Of a stretch of 64,000 bases of DNA, positions 34,172-45,883 are shown piece by piece. The stretch covers positions 13,584,330 through 13,648,329 of the forward strand of contig NC_065538.1 in NCBI RefSeq assembly GCF_932294415.1. Reading direction: 5' to 3'. A model generated the notes under the pieces. It was not told where the DNA came from. It saw only the letters and a list, made by a program, of their open reading frames with translations, and searched no databases. A program made the position numbers and the translations under genes. The stretch's first letter is position 1; the number at the start of each line of letters is the position of its first letter. This DNA is from Quercus robur (taxonomy: Eukaryota; Streptophyta; Magnoliopsida; Fagales; Fagaceae).

Positions 34172-37003
34172 TCAATAAGGTCCTTCCCACGTAGGACCCA
34201 GCTTTCCCTGGGTAGGGTCTTTAGTTGCTGTGGTGGTCTTGTGCAGGACGAGGTCTCCTATGTCCAGTCGTCTGAGTTTAACCCTCTTATTGTAGTACTT
34301 GGCCATCTTTTTCTGATATTTCGTCATCTTGTTGGATGCGTTGTCTCTTACTTCGTCCAGAAAGTCCAGGTTGAGTCGCAGTTCGTCGTCATTGAGCCCT
34401 TCGTTGAATGTTCCTCGTCTGATGCTCGTTACCCCCACTTCGACTGGGATTACTACTTCTGTGCCATAGGTAAGCCTGAAGGGGGTCTTTCTTGTCGAGG
34501 TTCTGGCTGTGGTTCTATAAGCCCACAAGACATTTGGCAATTCTTCTGGCCAGGCACCCTTCGCATCGTCTAGCTTGGTTTTGATAATCTTGAGTAGCAT
34601 CCAGTTCGTCACTTCCGTCTACCCGTTTGCCTGAGGATGCCCTGGGGATGAGAACTGATTCTTGATTCCAAGGTTTGAGCAAAATTCTCTGAAGCCTTGG
34701 CTGTCGAACTACCTCCCATTATCTGATATGATCGTTAAGGGAATCCCGAACCTGCAGATTATATTCTTCCACACAAAGCTCCGAATTCGAGCCTCAGTGA
34801 TCGTTGCTAGAGCCTCTACTTCAACCCACTTCGTGAAATAATCAATAGCAACAAGTAGGAATTTTACCTGACCTTTACCTTGCAGTAGTGGGCCGACGAT
34901 GTCGATCCCCCACTGTGCAAATGGCCACGGGGAGGATATGGTCGTCAGTTTCTCCGCTGGAAGCCGTTGCACGTTCCCATATCGTTGGCACTTGTCGCAC
35001 TTCTTGACGATCTCAGAAGCGTCCACCTACATATTTGGCCAGAAATATCTTGTCCGTATTACCTTTTTCACCAGTGATCTAGGACCAGCGTGATCGCCAC
35101 AAACTCCTCCATGGATTTCTTCCAGTATGTATCTAGCTTCTTCTTCGTCGACACATTTCAAATAAGGCATGGAGAAGCCCATCTTGTATAAGGCGTCATT
35201 AAGGATCGTGAACCTAGCTGCCCTCTTCCTGACCTTCTTAGCTTCTTCTATGTTTTGAGGGAGATGCCCGTCCTGGAGGAAGGATATTATGGGCGTCATC
35301 CAGCTATTTGCGTAATGGATGGTAAATGTCGAGACCTCTTCAATACTGGGGTGTTTCTGGATCTCCATCGTCAAATCCATGCTACTCTCTTCTTTTATTA
35401 ACGACGCTAACTTCGAGACTTCGTCTGCCCCCATATTCTGGCTTCTTGGGATTTGCACGAACTCCACTGTATCAAATTCCCGAGCTAAATGTTTCGTCAG
35501 CCTGAGGTACTTCTACAGTCTTTCTTCTTTTGCTTCGTATTCCCCTTTAATCTGCCCGATTACTAGTTTTGAATCGTTTTGGACTAACAGGTTCTTAGCT
35601 CCAAGTGTCTTCCCAAGCCTTAATCCCGTCAGTATCCCCTCGTATTTAGCTTCGTTGTTGGTAGCCGGAAATTTCAGTTGGACCCCATATTTCAGCACTT
35701 CTCCGTCGGGGGTGGTTATGACGACCCCTACTCCCCCCTTTCTCTGGGCTGACGAACCATCAGTTTGTATTGTCCATCTATCTACCTCGTCGGTAATTCC
35801 GTTTTCGTTTGGAAGAGTGAACTCTACGATGAAGTCCGCCAGAGCTTGCGCCTTGATCGCCGTTCTGGGATGGTACTCGATGTCAAATTGACTCAGTTCA
35901 ATCGCCCACTGGACCATTCTTCCTGCTGCTTCGGGCTTATTCATGGATTTCTTGATTGGTTGGTCCGTCATTACGAGAATGAGGTTTGCCTAGAAGTATT
36001 GCCTTAGCTTGTGCAAGGCTATTATTAGTGCAAACGTGATCTTTTCGATCCTTGGGTACCTGGACTTAGCTCCTTGGAAGGCTTGGCTGACGTAATAAAC
36101 TGGGAGCTACTTCATGCCCTCTTCTCTGATCAGGGCTGCACTTACTGTCGAGGCTGAAACCGCCAGGTATAAGTATAGGTTCTCCCCTTCTTTGGGCGGG
36201 CTTAAAAGGGGTGGACTGCTCAAGTAACGCTTTAATTCCTAGAATGCAGCTTCACATTCGTCGGTCTAGGCGAAAGCCTGCTTTAAGGTCTTGAAAAAGG
36301 GGAGGCATTTATCCGTAGCCCTAGAGACGAACCTGTTCAAAGCTACTATCCTTCCTGTGAGTTTTTGAACTTCATTGACGGTCCTGGGTGACGCTATATC
36401 GATGATGGCTCGAACTTTCTCTGGGTTTGCTTCTATTCCTCTTTGGGATACCATGAATCCCAGGAATTTTCCCGAAGCTACCCCAAAAGCACACTTACTT
36501 GGATTCAACCTCATCTGGTGTGTTTTGAGGGTTGCAAACGTCACTTTCAGGTCGTCCAGGTGTGCTAGCTCTTCTCTGCTCTTGACGAGCATATCGTCCA
36601 CGTACACTTCCATGTTCCTGCCAATCTGTTGGCTGAACATTTTGTTCACCAACCTCTGATACGTAGCCCTGGCATTCTTCAATCCAAAAGGCATTACCTT
36701 GTAACAGTATAGTCCTTGACTTGTGATGAAGGCGGTTTTCTCCTGGTCTTCCTCAGCCATCTTTATCTGGTTGTACCCTAAGAAGGCGTCCATGAACGTC
36801 AGTAACTTGTACTCGGCTGTGGAGTCCATAAGCTGGTTTATTCGTGGTAGAGGGAAGCTGTCTTTTGGGCATGCCTTGTTCAAGTCGGTGAAGTCTACAT
36901 ACATTCTCCATTTCCCGTTTGCTTTCTTTACTAGGACGACATTTGCGAGCCATTCAGGATAGTATACCTCCCGAATGAACCCTGCCGTCAGGAGTTTGGT
37001 CAC
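34172..37003 (-). pseudogene. gypsy pol: RT, RNase H, additional RNase H, integrase
   Basis: A single minus frame interrupted only by stops. RT 37003-36266: VKKANGKWRMYVDFTDLNKA, FMDAFLGYNQIKM, VMPFGLKNARATYQRLVNKM, active-site VYVDDMLVKS. Conventional RNase H 36265-35900 is decayed, with several stops. A second RNase H-like domain lies at 35830-35410 (WTIQTDGSSAQRKGG, ATNNEAKYEGILTGL, LVQNDSKLVIGQI, RSQNMGADEVSKL) with its acidic residues intact. Integrase: zinc-binding part 35100-34990 (CDKCQRYG), core WGIDIVGPL and ISDNGR (34915-34709), and the C-terminal part 34612-34172 (WPEELPNVLWAYRTTARTST, YNKRVKLRRLDIGDLVL). Stops sit mainly where Trp or Gln is expected. Confidence 0.93.
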
Positions 37004-37982
37004 TTCCTCTGCAATTGCCTGATCTCGTTCTGGGGCGAAGGTTCTTCGTCACTACTGGACGGGCTTCCGTTCTGGATTCACATTTCAACTTATGCTGGAT
37101 GACTTCTGGAGATATACCCGGCATGTTCTCGTGGCTCCATGCGAAGACATCTAGATTCTCTTTAAGGAACCTTATGAGTCTTGTTCTCATCTCGGGGCTT
37201 AACGTCGTTCCTATCTTGGTCGTCTTGTTCGCCTTTCCTTCTACCAATTCCACCATTTCCAAGGCCTCTATCCTGTCTTCCTCCTTCTCTTCAATCATCC
37301 ATGTGTGGTTCTCCTTTGCAGCCAAAACGGCTTGATAGCATTCTCTTGCCAGGACTTGATCTCCTTTCACTTCACCGACACCATTATCTGTTGGGAATTT
37401 TACCTTCAAACAATAGGTTGATGTCGCCGCCTTCCACTTGTTGAGTGTGAGCCTCCCAATGATGACATTGTAGGATGAGGGACAATCTACCACCAAAAAG
37501 TCTACTTGACATGTCAACTGCACTGGGTAGGCCCCCACCGTCACCGTCAATGTCACTATGCCCCTGGGGTAGACCCTGTCTCCGCTGAAGCTGACGAGTG
37601 GAGAGTCAAAAGGACGCAGTCTTTTCGGATCTAGTCTCAGCTGCTAGAAGGCTGGGAGGTAGATGATGTCTGCGGAGTTGCCATTATCGATGAGGATCCT
37701 CTTGGTATTGAACCCTTCTATATTCAGCATTATGACCAAGGGATCGTTGTGGGGCTGCTTCACTCCCATGGCATCTCCTTCACTGAAGGACACGTCCTGG
37801 TATGTTCGTCTGTGCTTAGACGGGGGTACGGCGTGGACACTGTTTACCTGCCTCTAGTATGCCTTTTTGAGTGATTTAAACGATCCTCCTGAAAACTTCC
37901 CTCCTGTAATCGTGTTTATCTCCCCGATCACCTTGTTTGGAGGCTGGGACGGTCAATCGTCGTCCCGGGAAAAGGATTCATG
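36954..37982 (-). pseudogene. gypsy protease region and RT N-terminal linker
   Basis: Open from 37556 to 36954. [18 protein letters not shown] is the segment following the protease core in plant gypsy elements, and [20 protein letters not shown] is the usual RT lead-in. The frame then shifts at about 37010, in the [10 protein letters not shown] stretch, before the RT frame begins. The protease core itself (37900-37560) is readable only in pieces, including an IGR/DSG-like area near 37690. Confidence 0.75.
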
Positions 37983-39241
37983 CTAGATTTTATTGTCGTC
38001 CCTGAACTTGCTATACTCTCCTTTCTTCACATATTTATGTAACTTCCCTTTTCGTATTAACTCCTCTATTTGCTCCTTTAGGTCTCTGCAATCTTCCGTG
38101 TTGTGGCCGTGATCTTTGTGGAACTGGCAGTACTTGTTCTTGTCACGGACATTGGGGGATAAGTGCAATGGTCTGGGCCATTTGAGATAATGCTCGTCCT
38201 TGATCTGCGTGAAAATTTTGTCAACAGGCATAACCAAAGGAGTAAACCTTACCGTCCGAGGACTTTTATCATCTTTCCCCCTGTTCCCATCATTGTTCCG
38301 ATGATCTGGTCAATCTCTCTTCTGCCCCCTACAGTCGTCTTCCCTCTTGGCCTTGTCGCCTGGCTTCTCGACATCCTTTATGGCAGCTAACGCATCTTCA
38401 GCATTCATGTACTTCTGTGCCTTCAGGAGCATCTCCGCCATTGTCTTTGGTGGGTTCTTTGCGAGGGAGGCCACGAGATCTCTGGACCTTAATCCCGCCT
38501 TGAAGGTCATCAGCTACACCTTGTCATCGGCTTCGTCCACCTCCAGAGTCTCCCGGGTGAATCGTTTGGCATACGACCTCAGAGTTTCCTTCTCTCCCTG
38601 TCTTATGGTGAGTAAATAGTCTACCGGCCTTTTTGGACGTTGCCCCCCTATGAAATGGCGTAAGAAGGCACTATTTAATTGATCGAAGTTGTCTATGGAC
38701 GAGGTTGGCAACTTCGTGAAACATTCTCTTGCAGCTCCTTTGAGAGTGGTAGGGAAGGAACGACACGGTATCTCGTCAGGTGGTTGTTGAAGACCTAGAG
38801 TCGTCTTAAAGGTATTAAGATGATCCTGAGGGTCTTTGAGTCCATCGAATGGCTCAAGTTGAGTAAGCGAAACTTTGACAGTACAGGGCAGTCAAGTACC
38901 GCTGCGGTGAAAGGCGAATCCGTAGCCCTTACCATTTTGTCTACGCTTCGGTCCATCTTCTCCTTAATGGCGCTCCTTAGTTCGTCCATTTCCTTTCTCA
39001 TTTCTCGAAGGAGATCTGAGTTCTGCTCGTCCGGAGTAATTTGCCTTTGAGGGGTACCTCTCTTGTGGCTATCCCCTTCTCCCTCCAGGTTACCCTTGGA
39101 CCGGTTTTCTTCCTGTTGAGCCTTTTGAACCTGCTGGAGTCGTAGCTTCATCTCCTGGTTTTGTTTGGTGAGTCCTTCAATGGTGGCTGTAAGGGCCTGA
39201 ACTTGTTGGGCCAAGGCTGCTGAATCTGGGTTGGATTCCAT
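37983..39241 (-). pseudogene. gypsy gag with C-X2-H-X4-H-X4-C knuckle
   Basis: Starts ATG at 39241 (MESNPDSAALAQQVQALTAT) with an N-terminal coiled coil, 78 bp from the 5' LTR. The frame shifts near 38850. It then reads the retrotransposon gag core (ECFTKLPTSSIDNFDQLNSA, FLRHFIGGQRPKRPVDYLLT, ESLRSYAKRF-like, EKETLRSY) to 38514 and, past one stop, [20 protein letters not shown] to 38310. The nucleic-acid-binding motif near 38140-38100 is [14 protein letters not shown], a C-X2-H-X4-H-X4-C arrangement instead of the usual C-X2-C-X4-H-X4-C. Stops and one frameshift make it inactive. Confidence 0.88.
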
Positions 39242-39319
39242 CTGAACGTAGAGGGTTGATGGAAACTACATTTTCAAATATGAATCTAAAAATGTCGCTC
39301 CCCACAGACGGCGCCAAAC

Positions 39320-39782
39320 TGATGAAGTGTGAACTCGTCAGTCGAAATGGGCAGATGGAACTCCCCGTCAGCACCAATGTATCCTTTAAAAGAGTTACTG
39401 GTGTGGTGCCTGCCACAACGCCTCCGATGTTAAAGTTAGAACAGGAAAGCAATTTGCCAAACTAGAAAAGTAATAGGTGTTTTCTCAGAATATCAGTATG
39501 TGTACCTTGTGCTGCCAATGCAAGGGCCTTATATATGTGATTTTGGTTGCTAGCCGTTGGAGTGTTAATGCCTCTCTTGGTAACGCCTCCAGCCCAATTA
39601 TAGGGCTTTTATTAGACTCCCAACGGTCTGTTTTGCTGGTTTCGTAACTGCCCAGGCTACTGGCTGGCATCATTGAATGACTTTCCTTACCTCGTCAGTG
39701 ATGGCTGATTTCCTCGTCGCTTGGATGACCTCGTCATTAGTGTTTGCTTCGTCAAGGTAATGCATTCTCGTCACTCCCATCA
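39320..39782 (-). repeat. 5' LTR of the Tat-type gypsy element
   Basis: 463 bp partner of 29954-30417. It is followed on minus by the primer-binding region (39319-39302). Confidence 0.93.
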
Positions 39783-40623
39783 GTCCCTAATGAGGTTTGT
39801 GAAATTTGCAACTCCCATCCAGAAACTATCCTGCATTCCCTGTGGAATTGTGAGGCCAGTAGAGCTGTTTGGAATCGGGATTTTGGTTGGATTGACAGAA
39901 GGAAAGTTAGCCGAGGTGATTTTGTTGATCTCTGGAATTTGCTTAGCTCCAAACCCCAGGCGAGGGAGTAGTTTACAGTCACGGCCTGGTTCATTTGGAG
40001 TAGGCGAAACAAAATTCGCTTGCATCAGACAGTCCCACCGCTATCAAAAGTACCAAGTGAAGTCAGCTATTATCTCCTTGAGTATAGGAAGTTCAATGCA
40101 GCGCCAATGAAGATGAAACCAGTTAGAGTTGAGAAATGGAAGCCTTCGGATAGTGGTTGCCTCAAGACTAACGTTGATGGGGCAGTCTTTGCAGACTCGG
40201 GTGAAGCTAGGATTGGGGTGGTTATTAGGGACTCTCGGGGTCAGGTCTTGGCCTCACTCTCTGAGAGAATCCCAAACCCCTCCTTTGTTACTGTTCTGGA
40301 GTTGCTGGCAGAGAGGCATGCTATCACGTTAGTTAAGGAGCTTGGTCTGGATGGTATTGTCTTAGAAGGCAATTCAGAAATTATCAATGCTCTCGAGAAT
40401 GGTGATATGTTCAACTCAACATATGGACACCTCCTCATTAACACTCTTGTCTCTTTTAAACTCTTTGAAGAGTTAGTCTCTCTCGCATACTCTTAGGCTA
40501 GGTAATGCTGTGACAAATGCTTTAGCTAGGAGAGCAAAATTCTCTTTCCCCTCTACACTCTGGTTGGAGCATCTTCCTCCAGATGTTGTCAACTTTGTTT
40601 TTGCTGATTTATCAGATTCTTGA
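39783..40623 (+). pseudogene. LINE ORF2 C-terminus: zf-RVT cysteines and RNase H
   Basis: Continues the LINE frame after the gypsy insertion. NEVCEICNSHPETILHSLWNC (C-X2-C...H...C of the zf-RVT region), then after one stop an RNase H-like domain 40110-40496: SGCLKTNVDGAVFADSGEAR, GVVIRDSRGQVLASLSERIP, LELLAERHA, LEGNSEIINAL (the usual Asp of EGDS is Asn). A frameshift near 40494 precedes RLGNAVTNALARRAKFSFP and the terminal stop at 40621. The A-rich tail follows. Confidence 0.88.
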
Positions 40624-40728
40624 TTAATATATTTCAGATGGTTTGTTTCTCATCAAAAAAAAAAAAAAAAAAAAATTCAGATGGTTTGTTTCTCATCAGA
40701 AGAAAAAAAAAAAAAAAAAACTCCATGA
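40624..40728 (+). repeat. LINE 3' tail, duplicated A-rich end, and target repeat
   Basis: A word of about 22 bp (CAGATGGTTTGTTTCTCATC) followed by an A run occurs twice (40636-40675 and 40678-40720). The second run ends in the 3' target repeat AAAAAACTCCATGA. Confidence 0.85.
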
Positions 40729-40983
40729 GAACTACAACTTACAAAGTTCCAGTAAGATTTATTATTCTTATAATATGTTGTATACAACATCCTTCCACAT
40801 GTGTATACCCCACAAGTGTGAGATCTACTCCAATGTGAGAGAATGTTATATGCAACACGTCACACATAATACCACATTTACATCTAATTAAAAGAGGCCA
40901 TCAAGGGACAAGTTCATATGCTACATAATACATATATGGATCATGGAGGGGCAAAGCTTCAGTCCAAGTAAATGTTTGATTAA
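40729..40983. other. NDUFS7 copy C 3' flank
   Basis: Continuation of the unit C downstream spacer after the LINE (CTTACAAAGTTCCAGT.AG, TTGTATACAACATCC, CACATAATACCACAT, CAAGTTCATATGCTACATA). Probably the 3' UTR and end of the gene on minus. No unambiguous poly(A) signal was chosen. Confidence 0.55.
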
Positions 40984-41579
40984 TCACTTAGTCCACCAGT
41001 AGAGAAAATCCCTCTTCCTGTTTATCTTCTTCTTCAACTGGAGTAATGTATAGACTAGGGCCTCAGCTGTTGGAGGACACCCAGGAACATAAAAGTCAAC
41101 CGGGACAATCCTGTCACAGCCTCGAACAATAGCGTATGAGTAGTGGTAATAGCCACCTCCATTTGCACAGCTTCCCATAGAGATGACATTCCGTGGATCT
41201 GCCATTTGATCATAGACCCTATAAAAAAATTACCTTAAAAATTAATGCAATATAAAGTTTCAAAATCCAATCAAATTATATTAATACCAGATGGCAAAGT
41301 GGGCAGTTTTCACCGTATAGGAATCAATGATTGATATTATGGCGGATACATTAGAACTAGACTAAAGAACACCATTGTTGGGGTTGGAGCTTGGGGGTCA
41401 GTGCCGTTTGTAATGAAGAAGTATTGGGCTGGTCAATGAGTTTTGGTTCAAATATGTGATTCCTTGTAACAGAGATCAAAATTTTCGATATTGTATTGTA
41501 TTGCATAAAATACCACCAGGCATACTGGTGGATATCAATTATTTTGGCTTGAAAATGGAAATTGGTTGATTAAAAAATA

Positions 41580-41620
<41 letters not shown>

Positions 41621-44600
41621 TGAAGTCAGCAATAGAAGCAGACACGCTTAAATGGAAGGTGAGTTCATAGAATCAGTATTGGGTGCATGTATAATCTCCA
41701 CACAAAAAAAAAAAAGGTAACATCTTGGGCAATTAAGCACAAGTTTTTGATTTTCGAGTCTTGCGAAGGTCCGAGAGAGAGTAGACAAAAATATCAGAGG
41801 ATAGAATCATAATTGATTCATCATTCTCCTATTTGTTTCTCAAAAGAAAAAAAAAATTCTCAATCTCCCATTTAAATGAGACTCAGGGGCGGTGCTACAG
41901 TTTATTTAGGGGTTCAAATGAACCCCCTAACTTATACATAAAATATTTTTTTTAGTTTAATACTTTAATTTATTCTTAAAAATATTTTTTTTTTCACACC
42001 TTGACTTAAATCTTGCATGCCTTTATTACAAGTATTTCAGACTTTAAGAGTAAAGAGTAAGTTTTTGTGAATTGTAAATGTCACTCTTTATTATAAATTT
42101 ATATAATATGTGTGTGAGTGTGTCTAATATTGATTGTTTGTATTACTTTTTATTATAATATTATTTGTGTGAATTATGATGTGTGTGGATGTTTGTGTGT
42201 ACAGTATATATATGATATAACTTTATATAATTTAATAATTAGGAAATAGAGATGTTTTTTTTTTTTTTACATGTTTGTGTATTGTTAACATATTATAATA
42301 ATTTTTTTTATAAAGTTAGTAAAATTCAAGAAAAAAAAATTGTAAAATTAGTGATTGTTTAAGCATTTGAATGGTTAAGTAGACACGTAGTGCATAATTT
42401 TATGTAATATGAATATATGTGGTTGTGTGTGTCAATAATTAATACGGAACCAATGAGTTGAGAATTGAGATTAGTCATTTAGTTTAAAATATTTTTATAA
42501 AAACAAAGACAAATAGATAATAACAACTGCATAAAGATAAAAATGTTTGGCAAACTTAACAAAATAAAATGGTCATAGGCTCATAGCTACCCACATTGGC
42601 AATAGATACTCATAATGAACTATTATGTAGCAATAAAAATTTTGAAAACTTGTAAAAAGAAATTGTAAAACTTCATGTATTATTATTATTATTTTTGTTG
42701 ATAACTAGATATATTCAAATTCTTTTTTTTTTAATTTAAGTTTCTTAATGACCTCCTTAAACAAAATTCTTGGAGCCGCCACTGAATGAGACCACATTTG
42801 ATAATGACCTCTAGACAAAACACCAATACAATCCCTCAAACAAAATGAAACACAATTACATTTATCATCTAGAGTCATGCATCAGTGGTGGTTTTTGAAT
42901 TAAAACCTTCATGAAAAAAGGTGTCATATTGGTGCGACTTACACTATGTTTTGGAGTTTGTAAAGAAACGGAAAGGAATGAAATTGATAGAATAGAAAGG
43001 AAAGGAAAGGAAATGAATTAAATATTGATCTCTCTCGTATTTGGATGTTTAAAAGAGAATTAATGGAATAATAAGTAAATTTGGGATTTTTTTTTTTTTG
43101 GGAAAAAGAATGCAAAGAAATCCTTTTATAACATTTCATTTCTTTAATTAAAGTGGGGGTGTAGACATTTAAGAAAAGAAAAATAGAATCACGGGGACGT
43201 AAGTAAAAATTAATTTAAAACATACTCTATTCCTTCCAATTTCTCCCATTTTATGAGGGAGTTATAAATTGACCTAAACTCTTTGAAATTCTTTGGGCCA
43301 AATATTCTAGATTTGGTTAAGTTTTGGATTATGGCTCAACTCACATGACCATTCAGTACGTCATTAATTTCTCGATGGGCAGTAATATAATTATGACCAT
43401 AATTGGATGGGGTAGTCTCGGCTAGTCCTCTCTCACCCTTTTTTCATAAAATCAAAAATTCATATATCATCTTCACTTAGATAATTCGAGTTCATAAGGA
43501 AATAAAGAAATCAAAGGGCTTTCAACAAATTTGTCATTGAACTCATATAAATCACCCATTATATGATGCCAACCACAATTGATTACAAAAGATTCACAGG
43601 GTTATTTCTGTTAAGATATTTCTTCTAAAATATTGATGAATATTTAACAATTAGTCAGGAACTGATCATGAAATACAATAAAAATTTTAACTCTCTCTCT
43701 TTTATCTTTTTCTAGGAAATTTAATAATTATGAATTGATATTTACTATTAGTATGTTTGTCAATGTAACTATCCATTCTATCATTTAAAGAAAAATTAAG
43801 AAAATTTTATATGAAAAGATTTTAATGATGAGTTATAATAATAATAATAATAATGTGAAAATTGTGAGGCTTCAAAGTTTATGTGACCTAATATTAAGAT
43901 AATGATCAGAAGTTAAATTGTTTCGATTATGACTCCTTGGTACGATTTGCATCTAGTACAATAACTAGGACTATTAACTGGTGGTAATTTTTAGGTAGAT
44001 CATATCCAAATCCCCTTAGCGGTAGGAGTGGCAAATTGTGTTCACATGTTGAGTTCGTGTCATGTCAACTTATGAGTATTCGACTTTATGGGTCGACATT
44101 AACCCAACTTATTTATTAAATAGGTTAAGATTCATCAACCTTAACACGTTATTAAACGAGTTAGTCGTGTTGACCAGTTTATTAGTTTTTTTTTTTTTTT
44201 TATTAAAGAAAAAAATACAAATTTTAGTACTAATTCAATTGATTTGAATTATGAAAAAATAGATTTTTTAATATAATTCAAAACTAACAGAGTAATTACA
44301 TCATAAATAAACATTCAATAGTAAAATATATCTCATTATCACAAATAATCAATTGTAATATGTTAAACAAAATAAACCACAACAGCTAATTTTAGATCCC
44401 AGCAATCAATTTCAAGAAAATAGATAAAAAGATAAAGTTACAAGTAAAGGATGACAACGACCTAAATTTCAAGTGATAGAGAGAAATGAAGGACGAGGGC
44501 AATGGCAGATTGGCACCGCAATGACAGATGTGTGACAGTGACTAAGAAAATAAGGTGAGATTGAGGTCTGAGAGTGATAGGTCATGATCATGTGGCTTGG

Positions 44601-45838
44601 AGAAATGCAACTAGGAAAGAAAATAAGTTTATACACCTAAGGTTTTAAATGCTATATTGGTAAAATGATCTTTAGTTAAACGAGTCAAATAGATTCCATA
44701 AGTTGGACACAATCCCTACACGCTAATTAAATGGGCTAGTCATGACAACATATATATGACACAACCCCATTAATCCTCAAAGCATAACCTGTTAACTTTG
44801 TGTTGTGCTATATCGTGTTTGCAGATCATGTTGAAGTTTGTCACCCCTACTTGGCAATAGTTTTGGCAACTAAGAGCATTTGCATTAACTCGTGTGAAAA
44901 TTGTTGTCTATTTTAGTATAAGAACCTAATTTTTTATTTTATGAACTTTTCAAAACACATCACATCATATTATATATTATATTTTACATTACATTTTATT
45001 AAAATATTAATACCTTAATGTGGGGGATAAAATCTGTCAGCGGATGTTGGGCCGTAGTTCATGTACTAAGCCCAACCACGATAAGAAGAAAAGGCAGACG
45101 CGCAGGATATCCCATCCTAACCATGATGGGCCGGGCCTGCTTAGGGACGTCCGAGGAGGAGTACCTCCTCGGACTCGCCAAGTGAGTGTCAAATTCGCAC
45201 CCCTACCTAGCGAAAGGTCACTCAATACGAAGGAATGGTGCATGGCATCCAAGAAGGGGGGCAACCACAACTGCCGCATTAAATGCCAAGGAACTACTTT
45301 TCTAGCCACATTAATGTGGAAGGGACAGGAAGGCAGAATCATCTTGGCCAGTGCAACTCACAGAAAAGAGAAATGATGACCTATGGGACAGGCACTCAAG
45401 TGGAAGGTCAGATGGTTGACAAGTGTAGGGTCATGATCATAGGAATGATGCTATATAAGAGAAGAAAATCCCCATGGAAAAGGGATCGGAAGCTGAACTA
45501 AGAAAAAGATAGAGAAGGAAGAAAAAGATAGAAAAAGAGAAAAGAGACAGAAGTATCTGAAACAGCCCCAGGGACCATCCTTCCAAATGTTTGAAGGGAT
45601 ATCCTTACGTCCAACTGGTTGCATGGCACGGCCATAACTGCGTTTCCTCTGTCGAAGACCTAGTTCTGTAACCTACTCTCTACAAATTCATTGCTAAGGG
45701 ACTTTTGGGCCAGGATCACCTGTCTTTTGGGCCACAGCCCCAAAATCGTGCCCCTACACTTAACATTGGACAATCATATTTAAAAATTTAAAATTTAAAA
45801 AACCAAAAATAATTTAAATTGAAGGATAAAACATATAC

Positions 45839-45883
<45 letters not shown>

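Larger units (their letters stand above)
29954..39782 (-). mobile_element. Ty3/gypsy retrotransposon of Tat type, minus orientation, nested in LINE
   Basis: LTRs 29954-30417 and 39320-39782 (about 464 and 463 bp), flanked by the perfect duplication GTCCC (29949-29953, 39783-39787). Removing the element rejoins the LINE frame exactly (RRIVP then NEVCEICNSH). gag and pol are on minus. The primer-binding region after the 5' LTR reads TTTGGCGCCGTCTGTGGG, and the polypurine tract CTTGGGGGGCAAC abuts the 3' LTR (30418-30430). An extra RNase H-like domain after the RT/RNase H, a long 3' region with tandem repeats and an antisense ORF are features of Tat-lineage elements. By eye the LTRs differ at about 15 sites plus one indel, roughly 3 per cent. 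Confidence 0.95.
24998..40714 (+). mobile_element. L1-type LINE with inverted 5' end (twin priming), split by a gypsy element
   Basis: The 3' part is on plus (about 27000-29953 and 39783-40714, ending in a poly(A)-rich tail). The 5' part (24998 to about 26960) is the same kind of LINE on minus, reading 5' UTR, ORF1, then the start of ORF2. Both lie between duplicated target sites AAAAAACTCCATGA (24984-24997 and 40715-40728), while unit B has a single intact site near 14410. Flank, inverted internal-to-5' segment, sense 3' segment, poly(A), flank is the structure expected of twin-primed integration. The tail region repeats TTCAGATGGTTTGTTTCTCA twice, each followed by an A run. The Ty3/gypsy element at 29954-39782 entered later. 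Confidence 0.88.

Noticed and set aside
40624..40720. Two A-rich tails taken as two LINE insertions
   Set aside because: Both carry the same word CAGATGGTTTGTTTCTCATC and only one target repeat follows, so this is a duplicated tail within one element.
45020..45376. An open frame of 118 codons on plus
   Set aside because: It lies entirely in the solo LTR 45019-45758 and matches no protein family I know.
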